A stretch of DNA of 64,000 nucleotides, taken from the NCBI GenBank assembly GCA_046957575.1, contig JBKUOG010000017.1, positions 1 to 64,000 of the forward strand, given 5' to 3'. The notes beneath the pieces were generated by a model. It saw only the letters and a program-made list of their open reading frames with translations. It was not told the DNA's origin and made no database searches. The DNA is from UMGS1370 sp046957575. GTDB taxonomy: Bacteria > Bacillota > Clostridia > Lachnospirales > Lachnospiraceae. Of the stretch, positions 17,299-26,235 are shown in pieces (within the stretch, counting starts at the first letter, position 1; the number at the start of each line of letters is the position of its first letter). Made by a program: the position numbers and the translations under genes.

Positions 17299-19308
17299 AT
17301 GAAAGGTAAATTTAAAAGAATTTTATACGGCGGGGATTATAATCCAAACCAGTGGCCAAAGGATATCTGGCAGGAGGATATGAGGATATTTAAGGATGCG
17401 CGGATCAACAGCGCCACCATCAATGTATTTTCCTGGGCAAAGATCCAGCCCTCAGAGGAAGTCTATGACTTCAGTGAACTGGACGAGATTGTGGAGATGC
17501 TGAGCCGGGAGAATTATGACATTGTGCTTGCCACATCCACGGCTGCGCTTCCCGCATGGATGGTGAAGCGGTATCCTGAAGTTGCAAGAACAGACTATGA
17601 GGGAAGGCATCACAAATTCGGACAGAGGCACAATGCGTGCCCGAATTCTCCGGTCTATCAGAAGTATGCGGAGGCGCTTGCAAAAGAACTGGCAAAGAGA
17701 TACGGAAGCAATGAACATATTGCGTGCTGGCATATTAATAATGAATACGGCGGCGAATGTTACTGCGAGAATTGTGAAAAGGCATTCCGCGTCTGGCTGA
17801 GGAAAAAGTATGGAACCATAGAAGCTCTGAATAAAGCGTGGAATCTGGAATTCTGGGGACATACCATTTATGACTGGGATGAGATCGTACTGCCTAATGC
17901 GCTGAGTGAAGGGCTGGGGAGCGATAAGACGGCATTTGCGGGGATCTCTGTGGATTACCGCAGATTTATGTCAGACAGCATGCTGGGTAATTATGTGATG
18001 GAGCGGGATGCGGTACGCTGTTATGATAAAGAGACTCCGATCACCACGAATCTCATGGGAACCTACAAGGGGCTGGACTATTTCAAATGGGCAAAAGAGA
18101 TGGATGTCGTGTCCTGGGATAATTATCCCAGCTATGACACACCATGGAGTCAGACCGCTATGTGCCATGATCTCATGCGCGGTCTGAAGGATGAATCTTT
18201 TATGCTGATGGAGCAGACACCGAGCCAGCAGAACTGGCAGCCATATAATTCCCTGAAAAGGCCGGGACAGATGCGGGCCCAGAGTTATCAGACCATTGCC
18301 CATGGTGCGGATACCATCCAGTTTTTCCAGCTTCGCAGAAGCGTTGGCGGATGTGAAAAGTTCCACGGGGCAGTCATTGCCCATGTGGGTACTGAGGATA
18401 CGAGAGTATTCAGGGAGGTACAGCAGCTCGGACAGGAACTGGAGATGCTGGGAGACCGGACACTGGATTCCGTCAATGAGGCAGAGGTGGGCATTGTCTT
18501 TGACTGGGATAACTACTGGGCACTGGAATATACCAGCGGACCGAATGTGGATCTGACATATGTAGACCAGATACACCAGTATTACCGGTATTTTTATGAG
18601 CGCAATATTCCTGTCAATATGATACCCTTTGACGCGGATTTTAGCAGGTATAAAATGGTTGTAGCGCCTGTTCTTTACATGGTGAAAGCCGGTATGCAGG
18701 AAGCCCTGGAGGATTTCGTAAGTAAAGGCGGCGTTCTGGTCACTACATATATGAGCGGAATCGTGGACCAGTCGGATAATGTATATCTCGGCGGCTATCC
18801 CGGAGTTCTGAGCAAAATGGCCGGAGTGTGGGTGGAAGAGATTGACGCCCTGGCACCGGAGCAGGAAAATACGGTGATCTTTGACGATGGTGTCAGTGTG
18901 CCCGGCAGATTGGTATGTGATATCATACATCTGAGAGGGGCAGAATGCATCGGCCGTTACGGAAAAGATTTCTATGCAGAGAGCCCGGCAGTGACCAGGA
19001 ATCTGTTCGGGGACGGATCCGTATATTACATCGGAACAGAAATGAACTGCCGGGGGCTTGCGAAGGTCCTTGACATGGCAGCAGAAGATGTAAGCGTTAA
19101 ACCGGTTGTGGAAGAGAAGACAGGTCTTGAAATCACCTGCAGGAAGAAAGACGGACAGAGATATTATTTTGTGATCAATTTTAAGGATGAAGATTTTGAA
19201 ATTCCCTCCTGCTTTGTGGGAAACACAGATGTGCTGACAGGGGAATGTGTGAAAAGCGGCGAGATGCTTTCAAAATATGATGTTAAGATCATCTGCACAG
19301 AAGATTAG
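17299..19308 (+). CDS. GH42 beta-galactosidase
   Basis: This 669-aa protein opens with the GH42 signature YGGDYNPNQWP. The acid/base glutamate is E149 in WHINNEYGG, and the nucleophile is E305 in FMLMEQTPS. Four cysteines (C114, C154, C156, C159) match the structural zinc site of GH42 enzymes. A trimerisation/glutamine-amidotransferase-like domain and a C-terminal beta domain follow, giving normal family length. No signal peptide is present, so it cleaves beta-galactosides in the cytoplasm. AAGGAGA precedes the ATG. The divergent AraC gene likely controls it, and the adjacent importer may supply its substrate. Confidence 0.95.
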   Translation: MKGKFKRILYGGDYNPNQWPKDIWQEDMRIFKDARINSATINVFSWAKIQPSEEVYDFSELDEIVEMLSRENYDIVLATSTAALPAWMVKRYPEVARTDYEGRHHKFGQRHNACPNSPVYQKYAEALAKELAKRYGSNEHIACWHINNEYGGECYCENCEKAFRVWLRKKYGTIEALNKAWNLEFWGHTIYDWDEIVLPNALSEGLGSDKTAFAGISVDYRRFMSDSMLGNYVMERDAVRCYDKETPITTNLMGTYKGLDYFKWAKEMDVVSWDNYPSYDTPWSQTAMCHDLMRGLKDESFMLMEQTPSQQNWQPYNSLKRPGQMRAQSYQTIAHGADTIQFFQLRRSVGGCEKFHGAVIAHVGTEDTRVFREVQQLGQELEMLGDRTLDSVNEAEVGIVFDWDNYWALEYTSGPNVDLTYVDQIHQYYRYFYERNIPVNMIPFDADFSRYKMVVAPVLYMVKAGMQEALEDFVSKGGVLVTTYMSGIVDQSDNVYLGGYPGVLSKMAGVWVEEIDALAPEQENTVIFDDGVSVPGRLVCDIIHLRGAECIGRYGKDFYAESPAVTRNLFGDGSVYYIGTEMNCRGLAKVLDMAAEDVSVKPVVEEKTGLEITCRKKDGQRYYFVINFKDEDFEIPSCFVGNTDVLTGECVKSGEMLSKYDVKIICTED

Positions 19309-19336
19309 ATATTAGAATTATTATAAAGTTTCTGCT

Positions 19337-19379
19337 AAAAGAGGACAGTGGCACTGAGAAGTGTGTGCAGTCCTCTTTT
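19337..19379 (+). terminator. Terminator after the GH42 gene
   Basis: AAAAGAGGAC (19337-19346) pairs with GTCCTCTTTT (19370-19379), a 10-bp stem ending in a T run, 28 nt past the GH42 stop. The A/T symmetry would also let it work on the other strand. Confidence 0.8.
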
Positions 19380-19494
19380 GGCATAGACGATGTATGGCCC
19401 AAATGGATTGACAAAACCGAAAGATGGGATATAATGAAAATAGATTTTAACATAAACGAATTTATATAAATACATTTTTAGAGAAGGTGAGAGA

Positions 19495-20082
19495 TTGCCG
19501 CGGACACAAATCCCAAAAGAAGCCATATTGAAAGCCGCCCTGAGGAAACTGATCCGGGATGGGTATTCCAGCTTGAACATTAAAAGTATTGCGGAGGAGA
19601 TTGGCTGTTCCACACAGCCCATTTCCTGGCATTTTGGCAATATGGAGACACTGCGCAGAGCGCTGGCAGAATTTGCTTTGAACTATGCCGATGAGAAAAT
19701 GTACAGAGGCGGGAAACAGGGGATGGATGCCTTCTTTCATGTGGGCAGGGCTTACATAGAGATGGCATTTGATGAACCTAATCTTTTCCAGTATCTGTTT
19801 ATGAACGGCGGAAGCGGAAACCGTGGAATCGGATTTAAACAACTTGTAAATACGGATGAGAAAAAAGAGATGATACAGCAGATCACAGTTGATCTGCAGA
19901 TACCGAAAGAAAAGACCAGCCAGTTTTTTCATAATATGATAATCTACACACACGGTCTGGCCTCTTATATTGCCACAGGACAAATCACAGCACCCAAAGA
20001 AGAGGTGTGGGATATGCTCAAAAAAGCCGTCTTTTTGTTTCATGAGGAACAGGCGCAGTCAGAGAAGGGAAAAGAAGGATGA
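19495..20082 (+). CDS. TetR-family transcriptional regulator
   Basis: This 195-aa protein starts at TTG (19495) behind GAAGGTGAG. The N-terminal helix-turn-helix reads ILKAALRKLIRDGYSSLNIK then SIAEEIGCSTQPISWHFGNM, the standard TetR DNA-binding block; the rest is an all-helical ligand domain. It overlaps the next gene by ATGA (20079-20082), so it probably regulates itself and the DJ-1/PfpI gene. The ligand is unknown. Confidence 0.9.
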   Translation: MPRTQIPKEAILKAALRKLIRDGYSSLNIKSIAEEIGCSTQPISWHFGNMETLRRALAEFALNYADEKMYRGGKQGMDAFFHVGRAYIEMAFDEPNLFQYLFMNGGSGNRGIGFKQLVNTDEKKEMIQQITVDLQIPKEKTSQFFHNMIIYTHGLASYIATGQITAPKEEVWDMLKKAVFLFHEEQAQSEKGKEG

Positions 20083-20696
20083 AAAAAACAATTTTATTTG
20101 TAATACTGGAGCAGTATGCGGATTGGGAATCAGCCTACCTGGCATCAGCGCTCTATATGCTGGGACAGGGAAAATATGAGGCAAAGACAGTATCCCTGAC
20201 AACAGACAGGGTGGCATCCATCGGCGGTTTTCATGTGGTACCGGATTATGATATCTGCTCAGTGCCGGAGGATTATGAAGCTGTCATTCTGGTTGGAGGC
20301 ATGTCCTGGAGAAATGCAGAGGCCGGGAAAATCGCGCCTCTGGCAAAACAGTGCTTTGAAAAGGGAAAGGTTCTTGGTGCAATATGTGACGCGTCAGCTT
20401 TTCTGGGAACCATTGGCCTTTTGAACCACGTTGAACACACAAGCAATAATTTAAATGACTTAAAACAATGGGCAGGTGAGGCATATACAGGGGAAGCGAA
20501 TTACATTGCAAAACAAGCTGTGAGCCATAAAAATGTGGTTACCGCCAACGGCACAGCAGCGCTGGAGTTTGCAAAAGAGGTACTGCTCGCTTTAGAAGCG
20601 GCACCGGAGGAGAAGATAGTGGAATGGTTCCAGTTTCACAAACTGGGATATTATGCTTCCGTAGTGCCTAAGGACGCCAATAGCTGGAACGACTAG
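20079..20696 (+). CDS. DJ-1/PfpI-family protein (glutamine amidotransferase-like fold)
   Basis: This 205-aa protein has the DJ-1/PfpI fold with the nucleophile-elbow cysteine in GAICDASAFLG, an upstream YEAVILVGGMSWR and the C-terminal helix KLGYYASVVP. Related proteins act as deglycases, chaperones or hydratases, and the activity cannot be assigned from sequence. It is translationally coupled to the TetR gene, which suggests an inducible stress or detoxification function. Confidence 0.88.
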   Translation: MKKTILFVILEQYADWESAYLASALYMLGQGKYEAKTVSLTTDRVASIGGFHVVPDYDICSVPEDYEAVILVGGMSWRNAEAGKIAPLAKQCFEKGKVLGAICDASAFLGTIGLLNHVEHTSNNLNDLKQWAGEAYTGEANYIAKQAVSHKNVVTANGTAALEFAKEVLLALEAAPEEKIVEWFQFHKLGYYASVVPKDANSWND

Positions 20697-20780
20697 AGAA
20701 GAGGTGAGGTGCGGTGAAACGTTGTATTGCAGCAGCCGGAATAGCTGATAAACCAAATTATGATTACAGGAGGATTTTTT

Positions 20781-21407
20781 ATGACTATTCCGGAGAAAGA
20801 AATTTATCCCAGAACAGGCGATAAACAGACGATTTATTTAAAGAACGTGATCCATGATCCCAATATAACGGTTGGGGAATACACGATGTATAACGATTTT
20901 GTCAATGACCCGGTGCTGTTTGAGAAAAATAACGTATTATACCATTATCCCATCAACAGGGATAAGCTTATCATCGGGAAATTCTGTTCCATTGCCTGCG
21001 GCGCAAAATTTTTGTTTAACAGTGCAAACCACACATTCCGTTCGTTGTCCACATACCCGTTTCCTCTTTTCTTTGAGGAGTGGGAGCTGGATAAAAAGAA
21101 TGTAACGGATTCCTGGGACAACAAGGGAGATATTGTGATCGGCAGTGATGTGTGGATCGGTTACGAGGCTGTTGTAATGGCCGGCGTAACCATCGGTGAC
21201 GGGGCAATCATAGGGACCAGGGCAGTGGTGACAAAGGACGTTCCACCCTATACGATCGTAGGGGGGATACCTGCGAAACCTATACGAAAACGTTTCTCGG
21301 AGGAAACCGTTCAGGCACTGCTTGACTTAAGGTGGTGGGACTGGCCGAAAGAAAGGATCATGCAGAATCTGCAGGCCATTCAGTCCGGCTGTATAGAGAA
21401 GCTTTGA
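20781..21407 (+). CDS. Vat-like xenobiotic O-acetyltransferase (left-handed beta-helix)
   Basis: This 208-aa protein starts at ATG 20781 after AGGAGGA. Hexapeptide repeats form a left-handed beta-helix (IGKFCSIACGAKF, IVIGSDVWIGYEAVVMAG, VTIGDGAIIGTRAVV, YTIVGGIPAKPIRKRF). The conserved SANHTF contains the catalytic histidine, and the inserted loop and RWWDWP C-terminus match the Vat/CatB family. That family acetylates streptogramin A, chloramphenicol or unknown small molecules with acetyl-CoA. Whether this one confers resistance cannot be told from sequence. Confidence 0.85.
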   Translation: MTIPEKEIYPRTGDKQTIYLKNVIHDPNITVGEYTMYNDFVNDPVLFEKNNVLYHYPINRDKLIIGKFCSIACGAKFLFNSANHTFRSLSTYPFPLFFEEWELDKKNVTDSWDNKGDIVIGSDVWIGYEAVVMAGVTIGDGAIIGTRAVVTKDVPPYTIVGGIPAKPIRKRFSEETVQALLDLRWWDWPKERIMQNLQAIQSGCIEKL

Positions 21408-21411
21408 AAGT

Positions 21412-21429
21412 GGGGCCCTTCGGGGCCCT
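21412..21429 (+). other. GC-rich UUCG-loop hairpin after the acetyltransferase gene
   Basis: GGGGCCC (21412-21418), the loop TTCG and GGGCCCT (21423-21429) form a 7-bp stem with a stable UUCG tetraloop, 5 nt after the stop. No T run follows, so it may stabilise a 3' end or separate expression of the next gene rather than terminate alone. Confidence 0.5.
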
Positions 21430-21528
21430 GCATGAATATCTCTGCCTGCCGGGGTATGGAACCGGCTGCCAGGGAAATATCAGCGAACGGCAGAGCTGTC
21501 CGCAGCGTTTTGCAGATATGGAGTGACT

Positions 21529-22587
21529 ATGGAAAATGAGAGAAGAAACAGACTGACGGATCATCTGGATAAACTGCATACAACAGAGTTAGGGGCAATG
21601 CGGATCAGAAGGAATCTTGCCCTGGATACGGATCAGGTGACTGCATGGTGCAAAGAAAAAATAAGGTCGCCCCATGCTGTTATCACCAGAAAAGGAAAGA
21701 ACTGGTATGTAAGCGCTGATGGCTGCGTCATTACGGTTAACGCCGGCAGTTGGACAATCATTACAGCACATCGGGAAAAACATAGAGCGGATACATCCGT
21801 AAATTATATCAGCGGAAATAAAGCGGCATGGGAGGAAGCCTTTGAGCACAGGCATCCCGGCTGGGGAGAGGAAAACCATGTAAAATTAATGCATGAGAGG
21901 CTGCCGTTTTTCTGTCCGGATGTTATAAAAGAACTGGAACAAATAGATTTTAAAGAGAAAACCATATCCCAGTTTTGCTGCAACAACGGACGGGAACTGC
22001 TGTCCCTGATGCAGCTTGGGGCCAAAAATGCGGTGGGGTTTGATATTGCGGAAAATATTATAGAGCAGGCAAGAGACACCGCGGAGAAGGCCGGCATGGA
22101 CAACTGCCGTTTTGTCTCATGCAATATACTGGAGATTCCTGAAACATATAACGGTCAGTTTGATTTTATTCTGTTCACCATAGGAGCGCTGACGTGGTTT
22201 GAGGACCTAAAACCGCTTTTTCGGAAAGTATCAGACTGCTTAAAGCCAGGGGGAATCCTGTTAGTCCATGATTTTCATCCGGTGATGAACATGCTGCCAT
22301 TGCCGGGGGAACCGGAATTTGACGAGAAACATTTGAATAAAACAGCGTATTCTTATTTCAGAAAAGAGCCATGGAAAGAGAATGAAGGGATGGGATATAT
22401 GTCAGAGACATACGAATCCAAAACCTTCACCAGCTTTTCCCATACAATGGCTGATATTATCAGTGGGGTAAGCTGTGCAGGGATGCGCGTGCTGAAGCTG
22501 GAGGAGTTCGATTATGATGTGGGCTTGACTGAGGCATATGATAAAAAAGGATTACCGCTGTCTTTTCTTCTGACCGCGGAAAAATAA
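21529..22587 (+). CDS. DUF3781-class I SAM methyltransferase fusion
   Basis: This 352-aa protein starts at ATG 21529, 5 nt after GGAG; the GTG at 21523 is within the ribosome site. Residues 1 to about 85 resemble the small stand-alone DUF3781 family (LTDHLDKLHTTELGAMRIRR, VTAWCKEKI, WYVSADGCVITVNAGSWTII). From about 110 on there is a Rossmann methyltransferase domain (FCCNNGRELLSLMQLGAKNAVGFDI split across motif I, FDFILFTIGALTW, LKPGGILLVHDFHP). The target is unknown. DUF3781 is usually a separate protein of about 80-90 residues, so the fusion may add target recognition. Confidence 0.8.
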   Translation: MENERRNRLTDHLDKLHTTELGAMRIRRNLALDTDQVTAWCKEKIRSPHAVITRKGKNWYVSADGCVITVNAGSWTIITAHREKHRADTSVNYISGNKAAWEEAFEHRHPGWGEENHVKLMHERLPFFCPDVIKELEQIDFKEKTISQFCCNNGRELLSLMQLGAKNAVGFDIAENIIEQARDTAEKAGMDNCRFVSCNILEIPETYNGQFDFILFTIGALTWFEDLKPLFRKVSDCLKPGGILLVHDFHPVMNMLPLPGEPEFDEKHLNKTAYSYFRKEPWKENEGMGYMSETYESKTFTSFSHTMADIISGVSCAGMRVLKLEEFDYDVGLTEAYDKKGLPLSFLLTAEK

Positions 22588-22603
22588 CGGCAGGAGTGGG
22601 GCA

Positions 22604-23050
22604 ATGCAGGAAAATAAAGAAGCAGAACGAAACAGGATCACATATTTGATATGGATCATAGTGACCATGATACTCGGCCTTTCATCAAGAAAATTCGGTC
22701 CTTATCTACCGGCATTTGTCAGGGATTATGCGGGGGATACTCTCTGGGCATTGATGGTATTCTGGGGGATTGGATTTCTATTTGTAAAAATGTCCACAGG
22801 AAAGGTGATGGCCGCAGCGCTTCTGCTTTCCTACGCCATAGAATTTTCTCAGTTATACCAGGCAGATTGGATCAACGCACTGCGCCATACCACTTTGGGC
22901 GGTCTGGTATTGGGGTTTGGTTTTTTATGGAGTGATCTTGTGTGTTATACTGCCGGAGTCCTGGCAGGCGGGCTGATGGAATATACCGCTGCCCCTTTCT
23001 TCTTCCGCAGTATCGTTTGCCTGAGAAGAGGAAAGGGGCGGCGGGAGTAA
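22604..23050 (+). CDS. DUF2809-family membrane protein
   Basis: This 148-aa protein has about four membrane helices (ITYLIWIIVTMILGLSSRKF, LWALMVFWGIGFLFV, VMAAALLLSYAIEFSQLYQ, LGGLVLGFGFLWSDLVCYTA). The SRKFGPYLP and SYAIEFSQLYQ segments are characteristic of DUF2809. AGGAGTGGGG precedes the ATG. It follows the methyltransferase by 16 bases and is probably co-transcribed. Function unknown. Confidence 0.85.
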   Translation: MQENKEAERNRITYLIWIIVTMILGLSSRKFGPYLPAFVRDYAGDTLWALMVFWGIGFLFVKMSTGKVMAAALLLSYAIEFSQLYQADWINALRHTTLGGLVLGFGFLWSDLVCYTAGVLAGGLMEYTAAPFFFRSIVCLRRGKGRRE

Positions 23051-23062
23051 AACAATATTAGG

Positions 23063-23812
23063 CTATAGCGTTTCGGAGGCAATGACTGCGGCTCCTATGG
23101 CTCCGGCATATTGTGCCATTTGATGGGTATGTACCTCTAATTGCAGATATTCTTCAAGGGTCTTTCGGAATATTTCATATTTAGACAGGCCGCCTGTGAA
23201 GAAAACTTTTCCTTCCAGATTCATCTTCTGGGCAAAAAACGAAGTTCGTTTGCAGATGGCGTGTATCATTCCCAGTGCGATATTACCGGCATCCTCTCCT
23301 TCAGCCAGGAGACTGACAATCTCACTTTCAGCAAAAACTGTACACATACTGCTGATACTGGCTGGCTTTTTTCCTTGTACAAAAGTATCGATACTGTCCA
23401 GCGGTGCATCCAGAGTACGCATCATCATTTCTATAAATCGTCCTGTTCCTGCCGCACACTTGTCATTCATCAAGAAGTCTGCTACCTGCCGCTGTTCATT
23501 GAGCAGAATAGCTTTACAGTCCTGCCCTCCGATGTCTATGACAACCCGGATGGAAGGATCCAGCCAGGCAGCTCCTCTGGCATGGCAGGTGATTTCCGTG
23601 ATTTTCTTGTCCGCCTGCTCCAAAAGTCCCCTTCCATAACCGGTAGATATGGTGAAATCCACACCATTTTGGGATAAGGCTTTGTATACGGTGTTCAGGC
23701 TTTCCTTTGGTCTGGCAGTTGTAGGCACCAGCAGGGCAGACACGATTTCGGTTCCGTCAAACAAGATTCCCTTTGTGGTTGTAGAGCCTGAGTCGATTCC
23801 TAGACTTAACAT
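23063..23812 (-). CDS. ATP-dependent activator of a double-cubane protein (BadF/HgdC family)
   Basis: This 249-aa protein starts at ATG 23812 behind AGGAGGG; the longer upstream Met is not preceded by a site. It has the actin/hexokinase ASKHA fold: phosphate loop LGIDSGSTTTKG, second phosphate segment VIDIGGQDCKA and adenosine segment FFTGGLSKYEIFR. Cysteines C119 (NDKCAAGTGRF) and C157 (SSMCTVF) should hold one [4Fe-4S] cluster shared by the homodimer. The family couples ATP hydrolysis to low-potential electron transfer into HgdB-type partners. Ten bases separate it from the partner gene upstream. Confidence 0.9.
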   Translation of the reverse strand: MLSLGIDSGSTTTKGILFDGTEIVSALLVPTTARPKESLNTVYKALSQNGVDFTISTGYGRGLLEQADKKITEITCHARGAAWLDPSIRVVIDIGGQDCKAILLNEQRQVADFLMNDKCAAGTGRFIEMMMRTLDAPLDSIDTFVQGKKPASISSMCTVFAESEIVSLLAEGEDAGNIALGMIHAICKRTSFFAQKMNLEGKVFFTGGLSKYEIFRKTLEEYLQLEVHTHQMAQYAGAIGAAVIASETL

Positions 23813-23822
23813 ATGGTCCCTC

Positions 23823-24974
23823 CTACAACATTTCAAGAAATGCAGCCATTCTGGTATTCAGCTGTCCGATATCACTGACGGAATAGTCAGTCTCCAGAGA
23901 CATGTATGGCAGATGATAGGTTTCCGTCACGAACCGCTTGATTCCAATGGTTTCCACATTATATGTATGACATGCCTGCAGTACAACATCAACGACTGCG
24001 TCCGGCCGGAATTCTTCGATAAGCTGTCCCATCAGTTTATATCTGCTGGGGTTAGGTGACATACAGGAACATCCTATATTCAGATAGCGTTTTGCCAACG
24101 CTTCATATACATCAGGATTTTGTTCATCTACCAATTCCTCCACAGATTTGGCTCCCCCGCAGTTTTCAAATACAACAACCACTCCGCCATTGTCTTCAAT
24201 GGCCTTGATAACCTTTGAGGCCCCGCCGTTGACAGGGGAACCGGTGATCATGATTCTCGGTCTTTTTTCCAGGTGATTTCCTTCCTCATATTCTTTTTCG
24301 ATTTTGTCACAGATGGCGTGAATTTCCAGGGCAGACTGTTTTTTGTCAAATTTAAAGGTGGCGCCGTAGAGTACTTTATATAAATCGTCTCCAAGCATGG
24401 GGGCAGGGTCTTTTTTCATGAGTTTGTAAAGACGCTTCAGTGCTTCCCGTTCCCGGTTTCTCTCTTTTATGGCAGCTCTGATTTGACCTTCTGTTATGAT
24501 AACTTCAAATTTTTCCTCCAGGACTTTTTTGAAACGGATGATCTCATTTTTATACATGGTACATCCGTCCTCGCTCTGTCTGTTCGGCAGTTCCATCACG
24601 TGCACAGGTTTAAAATTTGCCAGATATTCGTACATCTTCTTTTTTCCGTCGCATGTGGTTTCCCCTACTACCAGGTCGGAGAAATAAAAAAACGGGCACT
24701 TATCTGTTTTGGCAAATCCATAACTGGATTTGATCAGCGGACAGAGATTTCTTGGCAGGTCTTTTTCGGCATCGGGAATGGTTTCATCAGAAGTTGAGCA
24801 TAATCCTACTACAGCGGCGCCCATGGCGGCAGGAATTTCCTGTGGGAAGTAGGTACAGAAAACACCGACGATGGGGACACCTTTTTCCTTTAGACTTTTT
24901 ATTCCCAGGAAAGATTTCTTTCTCTGCTCTGCAAATTCTTCGTATATTTCCGGTAAATCCTTGATTAATTCCAT
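23823..24974 (-). CDS. Double-cubane cluster protein-like (2-hydroxyacyl-CoA dehydratase subunit D family)
   Basis: This 383-aa protein belongs to the HgdB/FldC/YjiM family. Conserved cysteines at about residues 40 (GVFCTYFP), 59 (GLCS), 78 (NLCPLIKSS), 93 (DKCPFFYF) and 108 (TTCDGKKK), plus later NCGGAKS and GCSCMSPNP, are the expected iron-sulfur ligands. Only one such subunit and one activator are present, with no second dehydratase subunit and no CoA-transferase. This fits the homodimeric DCCP/DCCP-reductase type rather than an amino-acid-fermenting dehydratase. The family reduces small molecules at an Fe-S double cubane; the physiological substrate is not established. AAGGAGAAAAA precedes the start. 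Confidence 0.88.
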   Translation of the reverse strand: MELIKDLPEIYEEFAEQRKKSFLGIKSLKEKGVPIVGVFCTYFPQEIPAAMGAAVVGLCSTSDETIPDAEKDLPRNLCPLIKSSYGFAKTDKCPFFYFSDLVVGETTCDGKKKMYEYLANFKPVHVMELPNRQSEDGCTMYKNEIIRFKKVLEEKFEVIITEGQIRAAIKERNREREALKRLYKLMKKDPAPMLGDDLYKVLYGATFKFDKKQSALEIHAICDKIEKEYEEGNHLEKRPRIMITGSPVNGGASKVIKAIEDNGGVVVVFENCGGAKSVEELVDEQNPDVYEALAKRYLNIGCSCMSPNPSRYKLMGQLIEEFRPDAVVDVVLQACHTYNVETIGIKRFVTETYHLPYMSLETDYSVSDIGQLNTRMAAFLEML

Positions 24975-25083
24975 GTTTTTTCTCCTTCATGTTCTATGTT
25001 ATTTTTAAGCTGTTCCAATTCGTTATTCTTTTAAAAATATAACGAAGGATAAATAAAAAAGTCCGGTATATGAAAACCATATA

Positions 25084-26223
25084 TTATTCCGAAGCAATTT
25101 TCCTGACAGCATCTATGGCTGCCTGCACTTCCTCCTCTGTGTTATAATAGGAAAAGCTGAACCGTACAGCGCCCTGTTCGGCTGTTCCCAGTGCCTGATG
25201 CAGTCTGGGGGCACAGTGTGCTCCGGGTCTGGTGGCAATATCATAGACCTGGGACAGTTCATCACTGACTTCTGACGAATCATAATCCCAAATATTCAGA
25301 GCTACAATAGGAGCGCGCATCCATGTGGAAAAGTCCCCGTATACCGTTACACCATCTATATCCTTTACCCCCTCATAAAAGGTTCGGGTAAGTCTCTGCT
25401 CATGTCTGAAAATACGGTCCATCCCGGTTTTTTCAATAAATGCGGCGCCGGCGCCTAAACCGGCGATCCCATGTCCGTTCAGAGTACCCGCCTCAAGGCC
25501 TGTCGGCAGTTCTTTCGGATGTATCCTGTCAAAGGTCCGGATTCCGCTTCCTCCCACTTTTAAAGGTCTGATCTCCAAGTCACCGTACACAGCCAGTCCG
25601 CCTGTCCCCTGAGGGCCGAAGAGACTCTTATGTCCGGTAAAACACAATACATCAATGTGCATTTCCTCCATGTCAATGGGGAACACACCTGCAGTCTGGG
25701 AAGCGTCCAAAATAAAAAGCGCGCCGTATGTATCCGCAATTTTACCGACTCTGGCAATATCGACTAAATTACCTGTAAGATTTGAGCCGTGTGTACAGAC
25801 GATCGCTTTTGCGTTATCTTTTACAAGAAGCTCCAACCGGTCATAGTCAATACATCCCCTTTTGTCTGCTTCTGCAAAAGAAAGCCGGATATCCTTTTCC
25901 TGTTCCAGCCGATAGAGGGGTCTGAGAACAGAATTATGCTCCAGATCTGTAGTGACAACATGCTCTCCGGGTCCGATCAAACCCTGTATTGCAGTATTTA
26001 ATGCCTCTGTAGAGTTTAGAGTAAATACAACATTCTGAGCCTGCGGACAGTGAAACATCTCTGCCAGGATCTCCCTGGTTTCGTAAATCCTTCTGGAAGC
26101 TGTAAGTGCCTCCTCATGGGAACCTCTGCCGCTGTTTCCCATATGCATCATAGCCTGCAGCACTGCCTCTGCCACCTCCGGGGGTTTATGCAGTGTAGTA
26201 GCCGCATTATCAAGATAAATCAT
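25084..26223 (-). CDS. Class V aminotransferase-fold cysteine desulfurase/selenocysteine lyase family protein
   Basis: This 379-aa PLP enzyme starts with MIYLDNAATTLHKPPEV. The PLP lysine is in VLCFTGHKSLFGPQGTGGL, and the catalytic-loop cysteine appears in ATRPGAHCAPRLHQALG. The RPGAHCAP signature and the length match the EF2568-type cysteine desulfurase family rather than housekeeping IscS/NifS. It probably releases sulfur (or selenium) from cysteine (selenocysteine). It lies upstream of the double-cubane gene on the same strand with a 109-base gap, so sulfur supply for that cluster is a reasonable inference. Confidence 0.88.
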   Translation of the reverse strand: MIYLDNAATTLHKPPEVAEAVLQAMMHMGNSGRGSHEEALTASRRIYETREILAEMFHCPQAQNVVFTLNSTEALNTAIQGLIGPGEHVVTTDLEHNSVLRPLYRLEQEKDIRLSFAEADKRGCIDYDRLELLVKDNAKAIVCTHGSNLTGNLVDIARVGKIADTYGALFILDASQTAGVFPIDMEEMHIDVLCFTGHKSLFGPQGTGGLAVYGDLEIRPLKVGGSGIRTFDRIHPKELPTGLEAGTLNGHGIAGLGAGAAFIEKTGMDRIFRHEQRLTRTFYEGVKDIDGVTVYGDFSTWMRAPIVALNIWDYDSSEVSDELSQVYDIATRPGAHCAPRLHQALGTAEQGAVRFSFSYYNTEEEVQAAIDAVRKIASE

Positions 26224-26235
26224 TTCCTTCTCCTT

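Noticed and set aside
17971..18930. A long open frame (319 aa) antisense to the GH42 gene.
   Set aside because: It lies wholly inside a well-supported GH42 gene, has no ribosome site and reads as low-quality sequence rich in His, Ile and Tyr. It is a shadow frame.
20713..20780. A possible small gene from the GTG near 20714 running into the acetyltransferase.
   Set aside because: It overlaps the strong ribosome site of the acetyltransferase gene, lacks its own motif and ends inside that gene in another frame.
23063..24974. Reading the double-cubane pair as an amino-acid-fermenting 2-hydroxyacyl-CoA dehydratase.
   Set aside because: Only one HgdB-like subunit is present, with no second subunit, CoA-transferase or 2-hydroxyacid dehydrogenase nearby.
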